NCBI GenBank assembly: GCA_903922735.1
Contig: CAIXUZ010000035.1
Coordinates: 21,982 to 85,981 of the forward strand
Origin: an uncultured Verrucomicrobia subdivision 3 bacterium
GTDB lineage: Bacteria; Verrucomicrobiota; Verrucomicrobiia; Limisphaerales; UBA11358
Reading direction: 5' to 3'
Length of the DNA stretch: 64,000 bases
Part shown: piece after piece, positions 38,295-46,309 of the stretch
Position numbering within the stretch: the stretch's first letter is position 1
Layout: every line of letters begins with the position of its first letter
Notes under the pieces: generated by a model
Database searches by the model: none
What the model was told of the DNA's origin: nothing
Seen by the model: the letters and a program-made list of their open reading frames with translations, nothing else
Position numbers and translations under genes: made by a program

Positions 38295-40382
38295 ATGAAA
38301 AAGATATCGGACCGATGGATGGAACGAAGGGTTTTTCCGAAAATGCTTCGCGCCGTTTTCGGCTGTCTGGTCCTTGTCGGCATCATGGCCGCGCTGCCGG
38401 AGCCGGTGGCTGCCGCGGCTCCCGCCGTAAATTGGCAATACCGCACCGACTGGTCGGGCGATCCGTATCTGGTGACGAATTCGCTGAATTCGGTCTCACT
38501 GGTACTGAACCCGGATTTGTTGGCGGCCAATTCCGACTACCAATACAAAGTCACCGCACTGGCCTCCACGGTAATGGGCACTGCGGAGGGGACGTTCACC
38601 CTCGTCAAGGAAATGGCCCGCGAGGCTCAATCGCAAGAATCCCTGGCCGCGAAACTGAGGCAGACGCTGGCCCGGTTCACCGGCCACTCGGATCGCCCGG
38701 CCACGGATTCCCTGCGGTCGGGAACACTGAAAAAATACGAAGCATCCTCTTCGCGCTCGGCGCAGCTTCCACCAGCCCGCGACTTGTTTTCAAACTCGCC
38801 TCTCCTCACGCTGTCATTATTCATTGATCGCTGGGCGCTGTTTTGCCTGGTCCTGTTTTTTCTCGCCCGCCGGGTCTGGCGCTATTTCAACGAAGTGGAT
38901 GATGATGATGATTTTGCGAACCACTTGGAAACCCTGGCGGTGGCGCATCGCTGGATTTTTCCGGTTTACCTGGCTTTGCTGACGACGGTGGCAGTGATGG
39001 AGTTTGTCCGCTTCGGCAATTTCTTCTTTTCCCTGTCCGTCCTGTTTCTCGCGGCCTCCCTGCGCCGGTATTATTGCGAAGGTGATTTTGCGGATTATCC
39101 CAAGGCGAAAAAAATTCATCTGGCCCTGCGTTGCCTGTTGCTTTGGCTGGGCTGGATGCAGGGCTGCGACCACTACCTTGTCGACCTGGCCACCTGGTTT
39201 CACTGGCCTGTTTTTGCGTGGGTGCTGCTGGCGCTGGCGACGGCGGTCTTCAGCCAGTTTTATAACCATCAGGATTTTGCCGAACATCGGGGTGGCTTGT
39301 ATTGGTTTGGCCTCGGCTTTCTATTTTTTGGAATCTTGGGTGCCGCCGCCGGTCATTTCTTTTGGCGGTCTTATAGCGGGAGTGATTCCGCTTTCTGGCT
39401 TTGTCTCGGCAGCGGTGTCCTGCTGGCCTGGACCCCGCTGCTGGTTTATTTTCGGCGGTGGAGCAGCCAGGTGTCGCAAGCGGTCGTGGGCCGGATGCTC
39501 TATGACCTGGTTTTTTCCGAGAACCTCTTTGCCGAGAAAATTCGGAAGAAAAAACACCTGCCGTCCGTCCTGCTGCTCCGCCATTGGCGTGAACACGGTC
39601 AAGTGGAAAAAGCCTGGCAGTCGGCGCAAAGCCATTTGTTCAAAGAGGCCCGGGCCTTGCCGGTCTGGCTGTTCGCCCTGGAAACCGCGGTGCTTTATCG
39701 GCGTCACCCTGGCGCGGCGCTGGAAATACTGAAACGGCTTTGTGACACTGAAGCCTTTCCCTTCGATCACCGCCGGGTGGCGGTGGGCCAGATGCAAGGC
39801 TGGATGACGGCGGCGGGATTCCCCTTTGATCCGGCATCGTTCAAAATCGAAAGGCCGCCCCTGAAACCCTCCGCGCTGACTGACCGGGTGGAGGCGAAGT
39901 GTCGCGCCGGCCGGTTTGGTGAAGCCGTCACCATCCTGCTGGAAGTGTTGCAAAAGGATCCCCTGAATGAAGCCGCGTTCACCCAGTTGGTGCGGATCTA
40001 CTGCCAGGATTTGAAAAATCGCCCGCGGGCAGAGAAATTGATTGCGGAGGCCGGGGAAACATTCAGCCCGAAGTTGCTGAATTTTCTTGGCGCCTCGCTG
40101 GATGAATGGATGCAATTACCCATCCGTAGCGTGGTCCGGCGCCGGCGCCTTCTCGATCGGCTGCTCCGGAGAACTGAGCCGGAGCCATCACCGCGGAAAA
40201 TAATCCTGACCTTCAATCCCCGCCCCGCTCCGCCCCAGGCTCAAGACCCGCTGGCGGTTCACCTTGAACGGCTCAAGCAATCGCAGGCGGAGAGCCGACC
40301 GGATACCACCGGGGGGGGGTGTTTGACCACGTGGAGAAATTGCTTTTGGAGCGCCGTCTGGGAACGGCGGTGGAATTGCTAA
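38295..40382 (+). CDS. Polytopic membrane protein, reading frame broken at a G9 tract
   Basis: A 695-residue frame beginning with a signal or anchor (MLRAVFGCLVLVGIMAALP), an external segment, about seven membrane spans (roughly residues 170-385) and a cytoplasmic helical, TPR-like tail (for example AVTILLEVLQKDPLNEAAFTQLVRIYCQ). The last 21 residues, after G9 at 40311-40319, are Cys/Trp-rich and unrelated. The -1 frame continues the helical tail to 40594. With ten G, or a -1 shift on the run, a 766-residue protein results. Function unknown. Confidence 0.75.
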   Translation: MKKISDRWMERRVFPKMLRAVFGCLVLVGIMAALPEPVAAAAPAVNWQYRTDWSGDPYLVTNSLNSVSLVLNPDLLAANSDYQYKVTALASTVMGTAEGTFTLVKEMAREAQSQESLAAKLRQTLARFTGHSDRPATDSLRSGTLKKYEASSSRSAQLPPARDLFSNSPLLTLSLFIDRWALFCLVLFFLARRVWRYFNEVDDDDDFANHLETLAVAHRWIFPVYLALLTTVAVMEFVRFGNFFFSLSVLFLAASLRRYYCEGDFADYPKAKKIHLALRCLLLWLGWMQGCDHYLVDLATWFHWPVFAWVLLALATAVFSQFYNHQDFAEHRGGLYWFGLGFLFFGILGAAAGHFFWRSYSGSDSAFWLCLGSGVLLAWTPLLVYFRRWSSQVSQAVVGRMLYDLVFSENLFAEKIRKKKHLPSVLLLRHWREHGQVEKAWQSAQSHLFKEARALPVWLFALETAVLYRRHPGAALEILKRLCDTEAFPFDHRRVAVGQMQGWMTAAGFPFDPASFKIERPPLKPSALTDRVEAKCRAGRFGEAVTILLEVLQKDPLNEAAFTQLVRIYCQDLKNRPRAEKLIAEAGETFSPKLLNFLGASLDEWMQLPIRSVVRRRRLLDRLLRRTEPEPSPRKIILTFNPRPAPPQAQDPLAVHLERLKQSQAESRPDTTGGGCLTTWRNCFWSAVWERRWNC
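40311..40319 (+). other. G9 homopolymer at the frame break
   Basis: Nine consecutive G separate two frames of what reads as one gene. One added G restores the full frame; a -1 ribosomal or transcriptional slip would do the same. Confidence 0.85.
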
Positions 40383-40594
40383 AAGAGCAGGCCGAGGCCG
40401 AACCGGCCAATTTTGAATTGTGGCTGCGTTACGCCGAGGCCCACGGTAATCATTGCGGCCAGGTTTTCACCGCCGAAAAAATCATCATGCAGATGGATCG
40501 CTCCGGCAATTTCAAAAAAGCGCAGATAAAAAAAGCCTATGCCCGGCTCAAAAAATGGCGTAAAAAACATCCCTTGCCGCCCGCCGGCTGGTAA
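40319..40594 (+). pseudogene. Out-of-frame C-terminal part of the 38295 membrane protein
   Basis: Begins at a GTG fused to the G9 tract and encodes 91 residues: FDHVEKLLLERRLGTAVELLKEQ followed by ANFELWLRYAEAHGN and a basic tail (LKKWRKKHP). The two-helix TPR character continues that of the upstream frame, and there is no separate ribosome-binding site except the G run itself. Best read as the true C-terminus of the upstream gene; an independent small gene is less likely. Confidence 0.65.
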
Positions 40595-40680
40595 GCCGGC
40601 CGGTTTGTCCGCCGGGGGAAAACCGCGGGACTGGTTAAATTTCGCTGGTATTTCCTGCGGGACGGGATTAATGATTAAAC

Positions 40681-41367
40681 ATGATTGCCGCCGTCGCCCA
40701 AAAAACTTCATGGAGCTTGGATAAATTCATGTTTAACTGGTTTGACGTGGCGCTGGTGGTGCTGATCATGTTTGGTCTTTGGCGCGGCCGTAAGCACGGG
40801 ATGTCCAAAGAATTTCTGCCGGTCTCGCAATGGATTTCAATCATGACGGCCAGCGCTTTGGGTTATGCGTATATCGGGGATTGGCTCCTGCATTCGGAGC
40901 AGGCCAAAATGATTTTCGGAAAAAATTACACCGATCGGACGGCGGTGTTTGTGACGGGTTATCTGACCATCGCGTTGTTGGTGTTCGTCATTTTTGTGGC
41001 GCTCCGGCGTCATTTTGGCCCGAAGCTGGTGGGCAGCACCATGTTTGGCAGCGGCGAGTATTATCTCGGCATGATTTCCGGGGCCATCCGCTACGCCTGC
41101 ATGACCGTCACGGTGCTGGCCTTGCTTAATGCGCCGATTTATACGGCGGCGGACATTCAAGCCAAGAAAGCTTACAACAACCGGTGGTTCGGTGGTGGAA
41201 TGAAGGATTACAAGGGCGACTTCTTTCCCACTCTCGATGAAGTGCAGGCCAGCGTTTACAAGGTCTCGCTCACGGGGCCGTTAATTCGGGATAACTTGAG
41301 CATTCTGCTGATCAATTCCGCTCCGCCAGCCAAGGTCAGGCCTGCCAGGATCATCCTCCAGCCTTGA
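40681..41367 (+). CDS. CvpA family membrane protein
   Basis: A 228-residue protein with about four membrane segments. The N-terminal WFDVALVVLIMFGLWRGRKHGM is the CvpA signature; GYLTIALLVFVIFVALRRHFG and ISGAIRYACMTVTVLALL follow in order. CvpA-family proteins are linked to colicin V production and envelope homeostasis; the role here is not known. ATG 40729 is an alternative start closer to the signature. Its stop lies 12 bases before the dnaG ATG, so the two are probably cotranscribed. Confidence 0.8.
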   Translation: MIAAVAQKTSWSLDKFMFNWFDVALVVLIMFGLWRGRKHGMSKEFLPVSQWISIMTASALGYAYIGDWLLHSEQAKMIFGKNYTDRTAVFVTGYLTIALLVFVIFVALRRHFGPKLVGSTMFGSGEYYLGMISGAIRYACMTVTVLALLNAPIYTAADIQAKKAYNNRWFGGGMKDYKGDFFPTLDEVQASVYKVSLTGPLIRDNLSILLINSAPPAKVRPARIILQP

Positions 41368-41378
41368 TCGTTCGCAGC

Positions 41379-43199
41379 ATGGCTGGCTTTCTTTCACCCG
41401 CAACCCGCGAGCACATCCGCGCCGCCAGCGACATCGTGGATGTCATCGGCTCCTATTTGCCGTTGAAGCGCGCCGGTGCCAACTTCACCGCCCTCTGCCC
41501 GTTCCACAAGGAAAAATCGCCGAGCTTCAACGTCAATCCGCACAAGCAGATTTTCCATTGCTTCGGCTGCCACAAAGGCGGCGACGTGTTCACCTTCGTC
41601 AAGGAATACGAAAACATCGGCTTCATGGACGCCGTGCGCCGGCTGGCTGAACGCGCCAAAATCCCGCTCGAATTTGAAAACACGCCCGGTGCGCAGGAAT
41701 CGCGGCATCTCAAGGATCGGCTGTTGGAAATCCATGAGCAGCTCACCCAGCGCTGGCAGAACTGTCTGGCCAACGAGGCCGCTGGCCAGCTCGCCCGTGA
41801 TTATTTGGCCCAACGCGGCGTCTCGGCGGATGCAATCAAATTGTTCCGCATCGGCGCCGCGCCGGAACTTTGGGACGACACGGTGAACTGGGCTAAGAGC
41901 AAAAACTTTCCGCTCGAAATCGTTGAGCAGGCCGGTCTCATCATCAAAAAAGAGGAGACCGGCCGTCATTACGACCGTTTTCGCGGCCGGCTGATGTTCC
42001 CGATTTGTGACGAGCAGGGACGGGTGGTTGGCTTTAGCGGCCGCGTGCTGTCGGGCGATGAAAAGACCGCGAAATACGTCAATTCGCCCGAGACGCCGGT
42101 TTTTACCAAGAGCAAAATCTTCTTCGGCCTCGACAAATCCAAGCGCGCGATTCTCGATGCGGGCTGCGCCATCATCTGCGAAGGCCAGTTGGATTTGATT
42201 GCGTGCTTTATGGCGGGCGTGCAGAACATCGTCGCGCCGCAGGGCACGGCCTTCACCGACCAGCACGCGCGCATCATCAAGCGCTACGCCAACGAAGTCG
42301 TGTTGTGTTTCGATTCCGACAATGCCGGCCAGAATGCCATCGTCCGGTCGCTGGACCATTTGCTGGCGGCCGAGCTGGCCGTGCGCGTGGCGGTCGTGCC
42401 TGCGCCGCACGACCCGGACAGCTTCATCAAGGCCCATGGCGGCGAGGCGTTCCGCCGGCTTGTCGATGGCGCGGAAGGTTTTTTTGATTATCTGCTGAAG
42501 CGTTTGCTGGCCACGAATGACGCCGCGACCGACAAAGGCCGGCTGGCGGTTTTGCGCGACATGGCTGAGGCGCTGCACAAGGCCGGCAACTCCGTTTTGC
42601 TGGACACGCACGCGCAAAAAACGGCGCTGCGGCTGGGCGTGGCCGTGGATGCTGTGCGCAAGGAGTTTGCCAAGGTCAAACCATCGGCGGCTATCGTCCG
42701 CCATAGCAATCCGGACGACTCTATTCTCGCCGGTGAAGCGGAGCCGGAAACTGCCAGCCATCCATCACCGTTGGAACTGCACCTGTTGAAGCTCGTATTT
42801 ATTCACGAAGAGTTGTTGCCCTGGCTCGCCGCGCACCTGGACGTGAACTGGCTGGCGCATCCCCTCGTGCGCCAGATTGTGGACGCCCGTCTTGCCACCC
42901 AGGAACATGGCACCTGGCACAGTCTTGCGGAATTTCTTGATGGTTGCGAATTACCGGGGCAGCGCGGACTCATCACCGAGGCGGTGGCGGACGAACGTCC
43001 GATGCCCAACGCCGAAACGCAACTGGCCGACGTGACCTTGAAGCTGCGGAACCAGTTTCTCGACCGGCGTCTCGGTGAGTTGATGCCTAAGCTGAACCAG
43101 CCGGAAATCAGCGACGCGCAGAAACTGGAGTTTCTCCACGAGCAACAACGGTTGAAACAGCAGAAACGAACCAAACTGTTATCCCTGGGGGAAACCTGA
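41379..43199 (+). CDS. dnaG: DNA primase
   Basis: Makes RNA primers at the replication fork. From ATG 41379 (606 residues): CHC2 zinc-binding domain CPFHKEKSPSFNV with CFGCHKGGDVF at residues about 40-70, the RNA polymerase core with the Toprim motifs ICEGQLDLIA and CFDSDNAGQNA, and a C-terminal DnaB-binding-type helical region. A TTG at 41364 overlapping the cvpA stop would add five residues. Confidence 0.96.
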   Translation: MAGFLSPATREHIRAASDIVDVIGSYLPLKRAGANFTALCPFHKEKSPSFNVNPHKQIFHCFGCHKGGDVFTFVKEYENIGFMDAVRRLAERAKIPLEFENTPGAQESRHLKDRLLEIHEQLTQRWQNCLANEAAGQLARDYLAQRGVSADAIKLFRIGAAPELWDDTVNWAKSKNFPLEIVEQAGLIIKKEETGRHYDRFRGRLMFPICDEQGRVVGFSGRVLSGDEKTAKYVNSPETPVFTKSKIFFGLDKSKRAILDAGCAIICEGQLDLIACFMAGVQNIVAPQGTAFTDQHARIIKRYANEVVLCFDSDNAGQNAIVRSLDHLLAAELAVRVAVVPAPHDPDSFIKAHGGEAFRRLVDGAEGFFDYLLKRLLATNDAATDKGRLAVLRDMAEALHKAGNSVLLDTHAQKTALRLGVAVDAVRKEFAKVKPSAAIVRHSNPDDSILAGEAEPETASHPSPLELHLLKLVFIHEELLPWLAAHLDVNWLAHPLVRQIVDARLATQEHGTWHSLAEFLDGCELPGQRGLITEAVADERPMPNAETQLADVTLKLRNQFLDRRLGELMPKLNQPEISDAQKLEFLHEQQRLKQQKRTKLLSLGET

Positions 43200-43216
43200 T
43201 TGTGGACAACCTGGCT

Positions 43217-43244
43217 TTGACGCGGGCGGCAAATTTGTTATCCT
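43217..43244 (+). promoter_or_regulatory. Candidate sigma70-type promoter for the 43284 lipoprotein gene
   Basis: TTGACG at 43217-43222 and TATCCT at 43239-43244 are separated by 16 bases, and the gene starts 40 bases downstream. Good -35, fair -10. Confidence 0.45.
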
Positions 43245-43283
43245 AAGTTTGCAAGGACATACAAACATAACCAAATAAACTAT

Positions 43284-43646
43284 ATGAAAATTCAACATCT
43301 CATCCTCACGGTCATCGCGGCGGCGGCCTTTGTCGTGACCGGTTGCAACAAAAACGGCAGCGTTGCCGTGGACACGTCCAAGCTGACCACCGTGTTCCAA
43401 TCCGCTCAAGCGGACGCGAAAACAGCGGCTGACTCGGTCGTCGCCGCCGTCAAGAAAGCGGATTATTCCGGTGCCTTGACACAATTAAAAGCTCTCAGCG
43501 ACAAATACAAACTGACGCCCGAGCAGAAACAGGTTGTCAGTGACGTGCTTGCGCAGGTGCAAAAAGCCCTCACGGATGCCACCAGCAAGGTGACCGGTGA
43601 TGCTGGCAAGGCCGTGACCGACCTCGGTGCCACCCTCAAGAAGTAA
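43284..43646 (+). CDS. Small helical lipoprotein
   Basis: A 120-residue lipoprotein: signal peptide with lipobox VVTGC (Cys21), then an alanine-rich helical body (QSAQADAKTAADSVVAAVKKAD, LAQVQKALTDATSKV) that should form a helical bundle or coiled coil. No family assigned. It has its own likely promoter and a terminator hairpin (43666-43697), so it is a single-gene unit, possibly highly expressed. Confidence 0.75.
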   Translation: MKIQHLILTVIAAAAFVVTGCNKNGSVAVDTSKLTTVFQSAQADAKTAADSVVAAVKKADYSGALTQLKALSDKYKLTPEQKQVVSDVLAQVQKALTDATSKVTGDAGKAVTDLGATLKK

Positions 43647-43665
43647 TTCCGGCTTCTTTCAACTC

Positions 43666-43707
43666 AACGCCGTGTTGCTTCAATGCCGCACGGCGTTTGG
43701 CTTTTGT
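43666..43707 (+). terminator. Intrinsic terminator after the lipoprotein gene
   Basis: Perfect 9-base arms AACGCCGTG (43666-43674) and CACGGCGTT (43689-43697), followed by TTTGGCTTTT. Confidence 0.7.
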
Positions 43708-43726
43708 CCCGAGGCTTTCGCCAAAA

Positions 43727-43763
43727 GTAAAACGCGCCATCGACGTTGCGTCCATGGCGCGTT
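43727..43763 (-). terminator. Intrinsic terminator for the convergent cytochrome gene
   Basis: Perfect 10-base arms at 43731-43740 and 43754-43763; read on the minus strand the hairpin is followed by a T-rich tract (TTTTACTTTT). It starts 15 bases past the stop of the minus-strand gene. Confidence 0.7.
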
Positions 43764-43777
43764 GAAAGGGGCCAAAC

Positions 43778-44188
43778 TTACTTCGCGCCCTGATCAATCC
43801 AGGCGCGGACGAGACCGATCTGTTCCGGCGTGAGCGGTTTAATGCCGGCCTTATTGCGCAGCGGTGGCATCCAGCTTTCCCGATCCTTGGTGAGATGCGC
43901 TACCGATTTCACCAGCAGGCTCTTCGCGCTGTCGCCGGGAACAATGATTTTGCCCTGTTTCGTGCCTTTGAGCACGCCTTCGAGCGTATCCATGCGGAGC
44001 CGGGCCTTGGGCTTTTCGGCGCCATGGCATTTTACACAGGCGCTTTCAAAAATGGGCTGGATGTCTTTGGCGTAAGTCACGCCGGTTTTGGTCGAGGCGG
44101 GTGGCAGCGTGCCGTCTTGTGCCAGTGCGCTGGTGACCGCCGCAAAACTGGCGGCCAGGGTAAGGATGATGAGGTTGGTTGGTTTCAT
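43778..44188 (-). CDS. Secreted cytochrome c-domain protein (planctomycete/verrucomicrobial type)
   Basis: A 136-residue exported haem protein. Signal peptide LIILTLAASFAAVTSALAQ, then the pattern DIQPIFESACVKCHGAEKPKARLRMDTLEG, with CxxCH, and later GIKPLTPEQIGLVRAWIDQGAK. This is the c-type cytochrome domain found fused to PSD1-type proteins in Planctomycetes and Verrucomicrobia, here free-standing. ATG 44188 gives the proper signal peptide. Divergent from the CbiX-like gene. Confidence 0.88.
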   Translation of the reverse strand: MKPTNLIILTLAASFAAVTSALAQDGTLPPASTKTGVTYAKDIQPIFESACVKCHGAEKPKARLRMDTLEGVLKGTKQGKIIVPGDSAKSLLVKSVAHLTKDRESWMPPLRNKAGIKPLTPEQIGLVRAWIDQGAK

Positions 44189-44298
44189 AAATGGTTCGGT
44201 TACAGTCTGTGGTTTAGACGACGTTTTCGTCAAAAGGTTTCATAAAAAATCGCATCCGCCGGCTTGCCGGACGGGGAAAGTTGCGTTAACACCTTTGC

Positions 44299-45159
44299 GT
44301 GCAGAACGAGAATTTCGCCGACGCCGTGCTGGTTGTGCTGGGCCATGGCACGACGTTGAACGACCAGTCCGCCGCGCCCGTGTTTCAACACGTGGCCGAA
44401 CTGCGTCGCCGGCAGATCTTTCGTGAGGTCCGCGAGGCGTTCTGGAAACAGGAGCCGCAGGTCAGGAATGTGCTCGCCGAAATTACTGGTCTACGGGTCT
44501 TCATTGTGCCGCTGTTCATCAGCGAAGGCTATTTCAGCACCGAAATCATCGCGACCGAATTGGGTTTTTGCTTTCCCGACAACTTAAAACTTAAAACTCA
44601 AAATTCAGAACTCCACTACTGCCGCCCCGTTGGTTCCCATCCCAGCATGACCGGCGTGATTCTCGCCCGCGCCGCGGGGATCGTAAAACAATTTCCATTT
44701 CCCCGCGCCCCCAAGCCCGCCGAGACCACCCTCCTGATCGTCGGCCACGGCACGGAGCGAAACGCCCATTCCCGTCTGGCCATTCAGCGGCAAGTGGAGC
44801 TGATCCGCGGCCAGAATGTTTTTGCGGAGGTCGGTGCCGTTTTCATGGAGGAAGCGCCCTTCATCCAACACTTTCACGCGGTGGCTAAAACCAAACACGT
44901 CGTCGTCGTCCCGTTTTTCATCAGCGACGGCCTGCATGTCGTCGAAGACATCCCGGTGTTGCTCGGCGAACCGGAAAAACTGGTGAAAGAACGTCATGAC
45001 GCCGGCCAGCCGACCTGGCGTAATCCCACCGAGAAGCACGGCCGACTCGTCTGGTATTCGCCCGCCGTTGGCACCGAGCCGCACCTGGCCGATGTTATTC
45101 TAGAACGCGTGCGGGAGGCGGCAAACATTTTTCTCCCTCGCCCCGCCCCGGCGGGGTGA
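44299..45159 (+). CDS. CbiX/sirohydrochlorin chelatase-like protein
   Basis: A 286-residue protein with two tandem CbiX-like modules. Each has the catalytic-type motif: LVVLGHGTTLNDQS near the start and LLIVGHGTERNAHS near residue 145; FIVPLFISEGYFS and VVVPFFISDGLHV are the matching second motifs. The family inserts Co or Fe/Ni into sirohydrochlorin. With a PduO-type adenosyltransferase in the window this could fit cobalamin metabolism, but no other corrin genes are near. GTG start at 44299; its stop lies inside a terminator hairpin. Confidence 0.8.
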   Translation: MQNENFADAVLVVLGHGTTLNDQSAAPVFQHVAELRRRQIFREVREAFWKQEPQVRNVLAEITGLRVFIVPLFISEGYFSTEIIATELGFCFPDNLKLKTQNSELHYCRPVGSHPSMTGVILARAAGIVKQFPFPRAPKPAETTLLIVGHGTERNAHSRLAIQRQVELIRGQNVFAEVGAVFMEEAPFIQHFHAVAKTKHVVVVPFFISDGLHVVEDIPVLLGEPEKLVKERHDAGQPTWRNPTEKHGRLVWYSPAVGTEPHLADVILERVREAANIFLPRPAPAG

Positions 45160-45167
45160 GGGTTTTT
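45135..45167 (+). terminator. Intrinsic terminator overlapping the CbiX-like stop codon
   Basis: Twelve-base arms (45135-45146 and 45151-45162, one G-T pair) and a T5 run at 45163-45167. The right arm contains the stop codon of the gene, so the last codons double as terminator. Confidence 0.75.
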
Positions 45168-45186
45168 GAACGATCAAAATAAAATC

Positions 45187-46266
45187 ATGAAACCACTCCG
45201 CATCGGCTTCTTAAGCACGGCCAACATCGGCCGGAAAAACTGGAAGGCGATTTTAAGCTCGGGAAATTGCGTTGTCGCCGCCGTCGCCAGCCGCGACCTC
45301 GCCGCCAGCCGCCGATTCATTGATGATTGCCAGCGCGAGTCTGCTTTCGCCGAAAAACCGTGTGCCTTCGGCAGCTACGGAGAGTTGATTGACTCGCCGG
45401 GCGTGGATGCCGTTTATATTCCCCTGCCGACCGGTCTAAGGCAGGAATGGGTGGTGCGCGCGGCGGCCGCCGGCAAACACATTGTCTGCGAAAAACCTTG
45501 CGCCGCCAATCTGGCCGACTTGGATGCGATGCTGGCCGCCTGCCGCGAAAACCGGGTGCAGTTCATGGATGGCGTGATGTTTATGCACAACCAGCGCCTG
45601 TCGAAAATCCGCGCGGTGTTGGATGACGGCCGCAGCGTCGGCCGTCTACGGCGCATCGACTCCAACTTTGGCACCCCCAATGATGAGGCTTTTTTCCTCA
45701 ACAACATCCGGTCGGACGCCGGTTTGGAGCCCGCCGGCAGCCTCGGCGATCTCGGCTGGTACTCCATTTACTTTGCCTTATGGATCATGAATTGGCGGCT
45801 CCCGGACACGGTCTGCGGCAGGATTCTTTCGTCCTCCTCCAGCAGCGCGCCCGTGGATTTTTCCGGCGAACTGGTTTTTTCCGGCGGTATTTCCGCCGGG
45901 TTTTATTGTTCTTTCCGCATGGCGTGGCAGCAGTGGGCTCACGTCAGCGGAGAAAAAGGCTGGCTCCGGCTGCCGGATTTTGTCCAGCCCTTCAACAGCT
46001 ACGAGCCGGCTTTCGAGTTGAACGAAAAAACAGTGATGGTTCCCGGCGACGTGAAATGTCCGCCGGGCGTTGACCCGTTTCTGCGCGGCCACGCCACCGC
46101 GCAGGACACGCGCATGTGGCGTAATTTTGCGAACCAGGTTTTCTCTGGCCAGCTCAACGCCGACTGGCCGATGTGGTCCCGGCAAACCCAAGCGGTCATG
46201 GATGCCTGCCTCGAATCCGCTTGTCGTGACGCCCCCGTGAAAATGCCCCTGCCGGCGCCAGCCTGA
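45187..46266 (+). CDS. Gfo/Idh/MocA family oxidoreductase
   Basis: A 359-residue NAD(P)-dependent sugar-type dehydrogenase. Nucleotide-binding GFLSTANIGRKNW at the N-terminus, EKPCAANLADLDAML with the conserved EKP, and MDGVMFMHNQRLSKI at the domain border. The C-terminal beta domain (LRRIDSNF, AGSLGDLGWYSIYFALWIM) is complete. Substrate unknown; the pattern is close to D-xylose 1-dehydrogenase-like members. ATG 45187 is chosen; a TTG seven codons earlier is possible. Confidence 0.9.
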   Translation: MKPLRIGFLSTANIGRKNWKAILSSGNCVVAAVASRDLAASRRFIDDCQRESAFAEKPCAFGSYGELIDSPGVDAVYIPLPTGLRQEWVVRAAAAGKHIVCEKPCAANLADLDAMLAACRENRVQFMDGVMFMHNQRLSKIRAVLDDGRSVGRLRRIDSNFGTPNDEAFFLNNIRSDAGLEPAGSLGDLGWYSIYFALWIMNWRLPDTVCGRILSSSSSSAPVDFSGELVFSGGISAGFYCSFRMAWQQWAHVSGEKGWLRLPDFVQPFNSYEPAFELNEKTVMVPGDVKCPPGVDPFLRGHATAQDTRMWRNFANQVFSGQLNADWPMWSRQTQAVMDACLESACRDAPVKMPLPAPA

Positions 46267-46309
46267 ATTTCCCTTTGGCGCGGCACCGCCGACTGATAAT
46301 TTCAATCCG

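Noticed and set aside
41394..42761. 455-residue frame opposite dnaG
   Set aside because: Antisense to conserved primase motifs, no recognisable domain.
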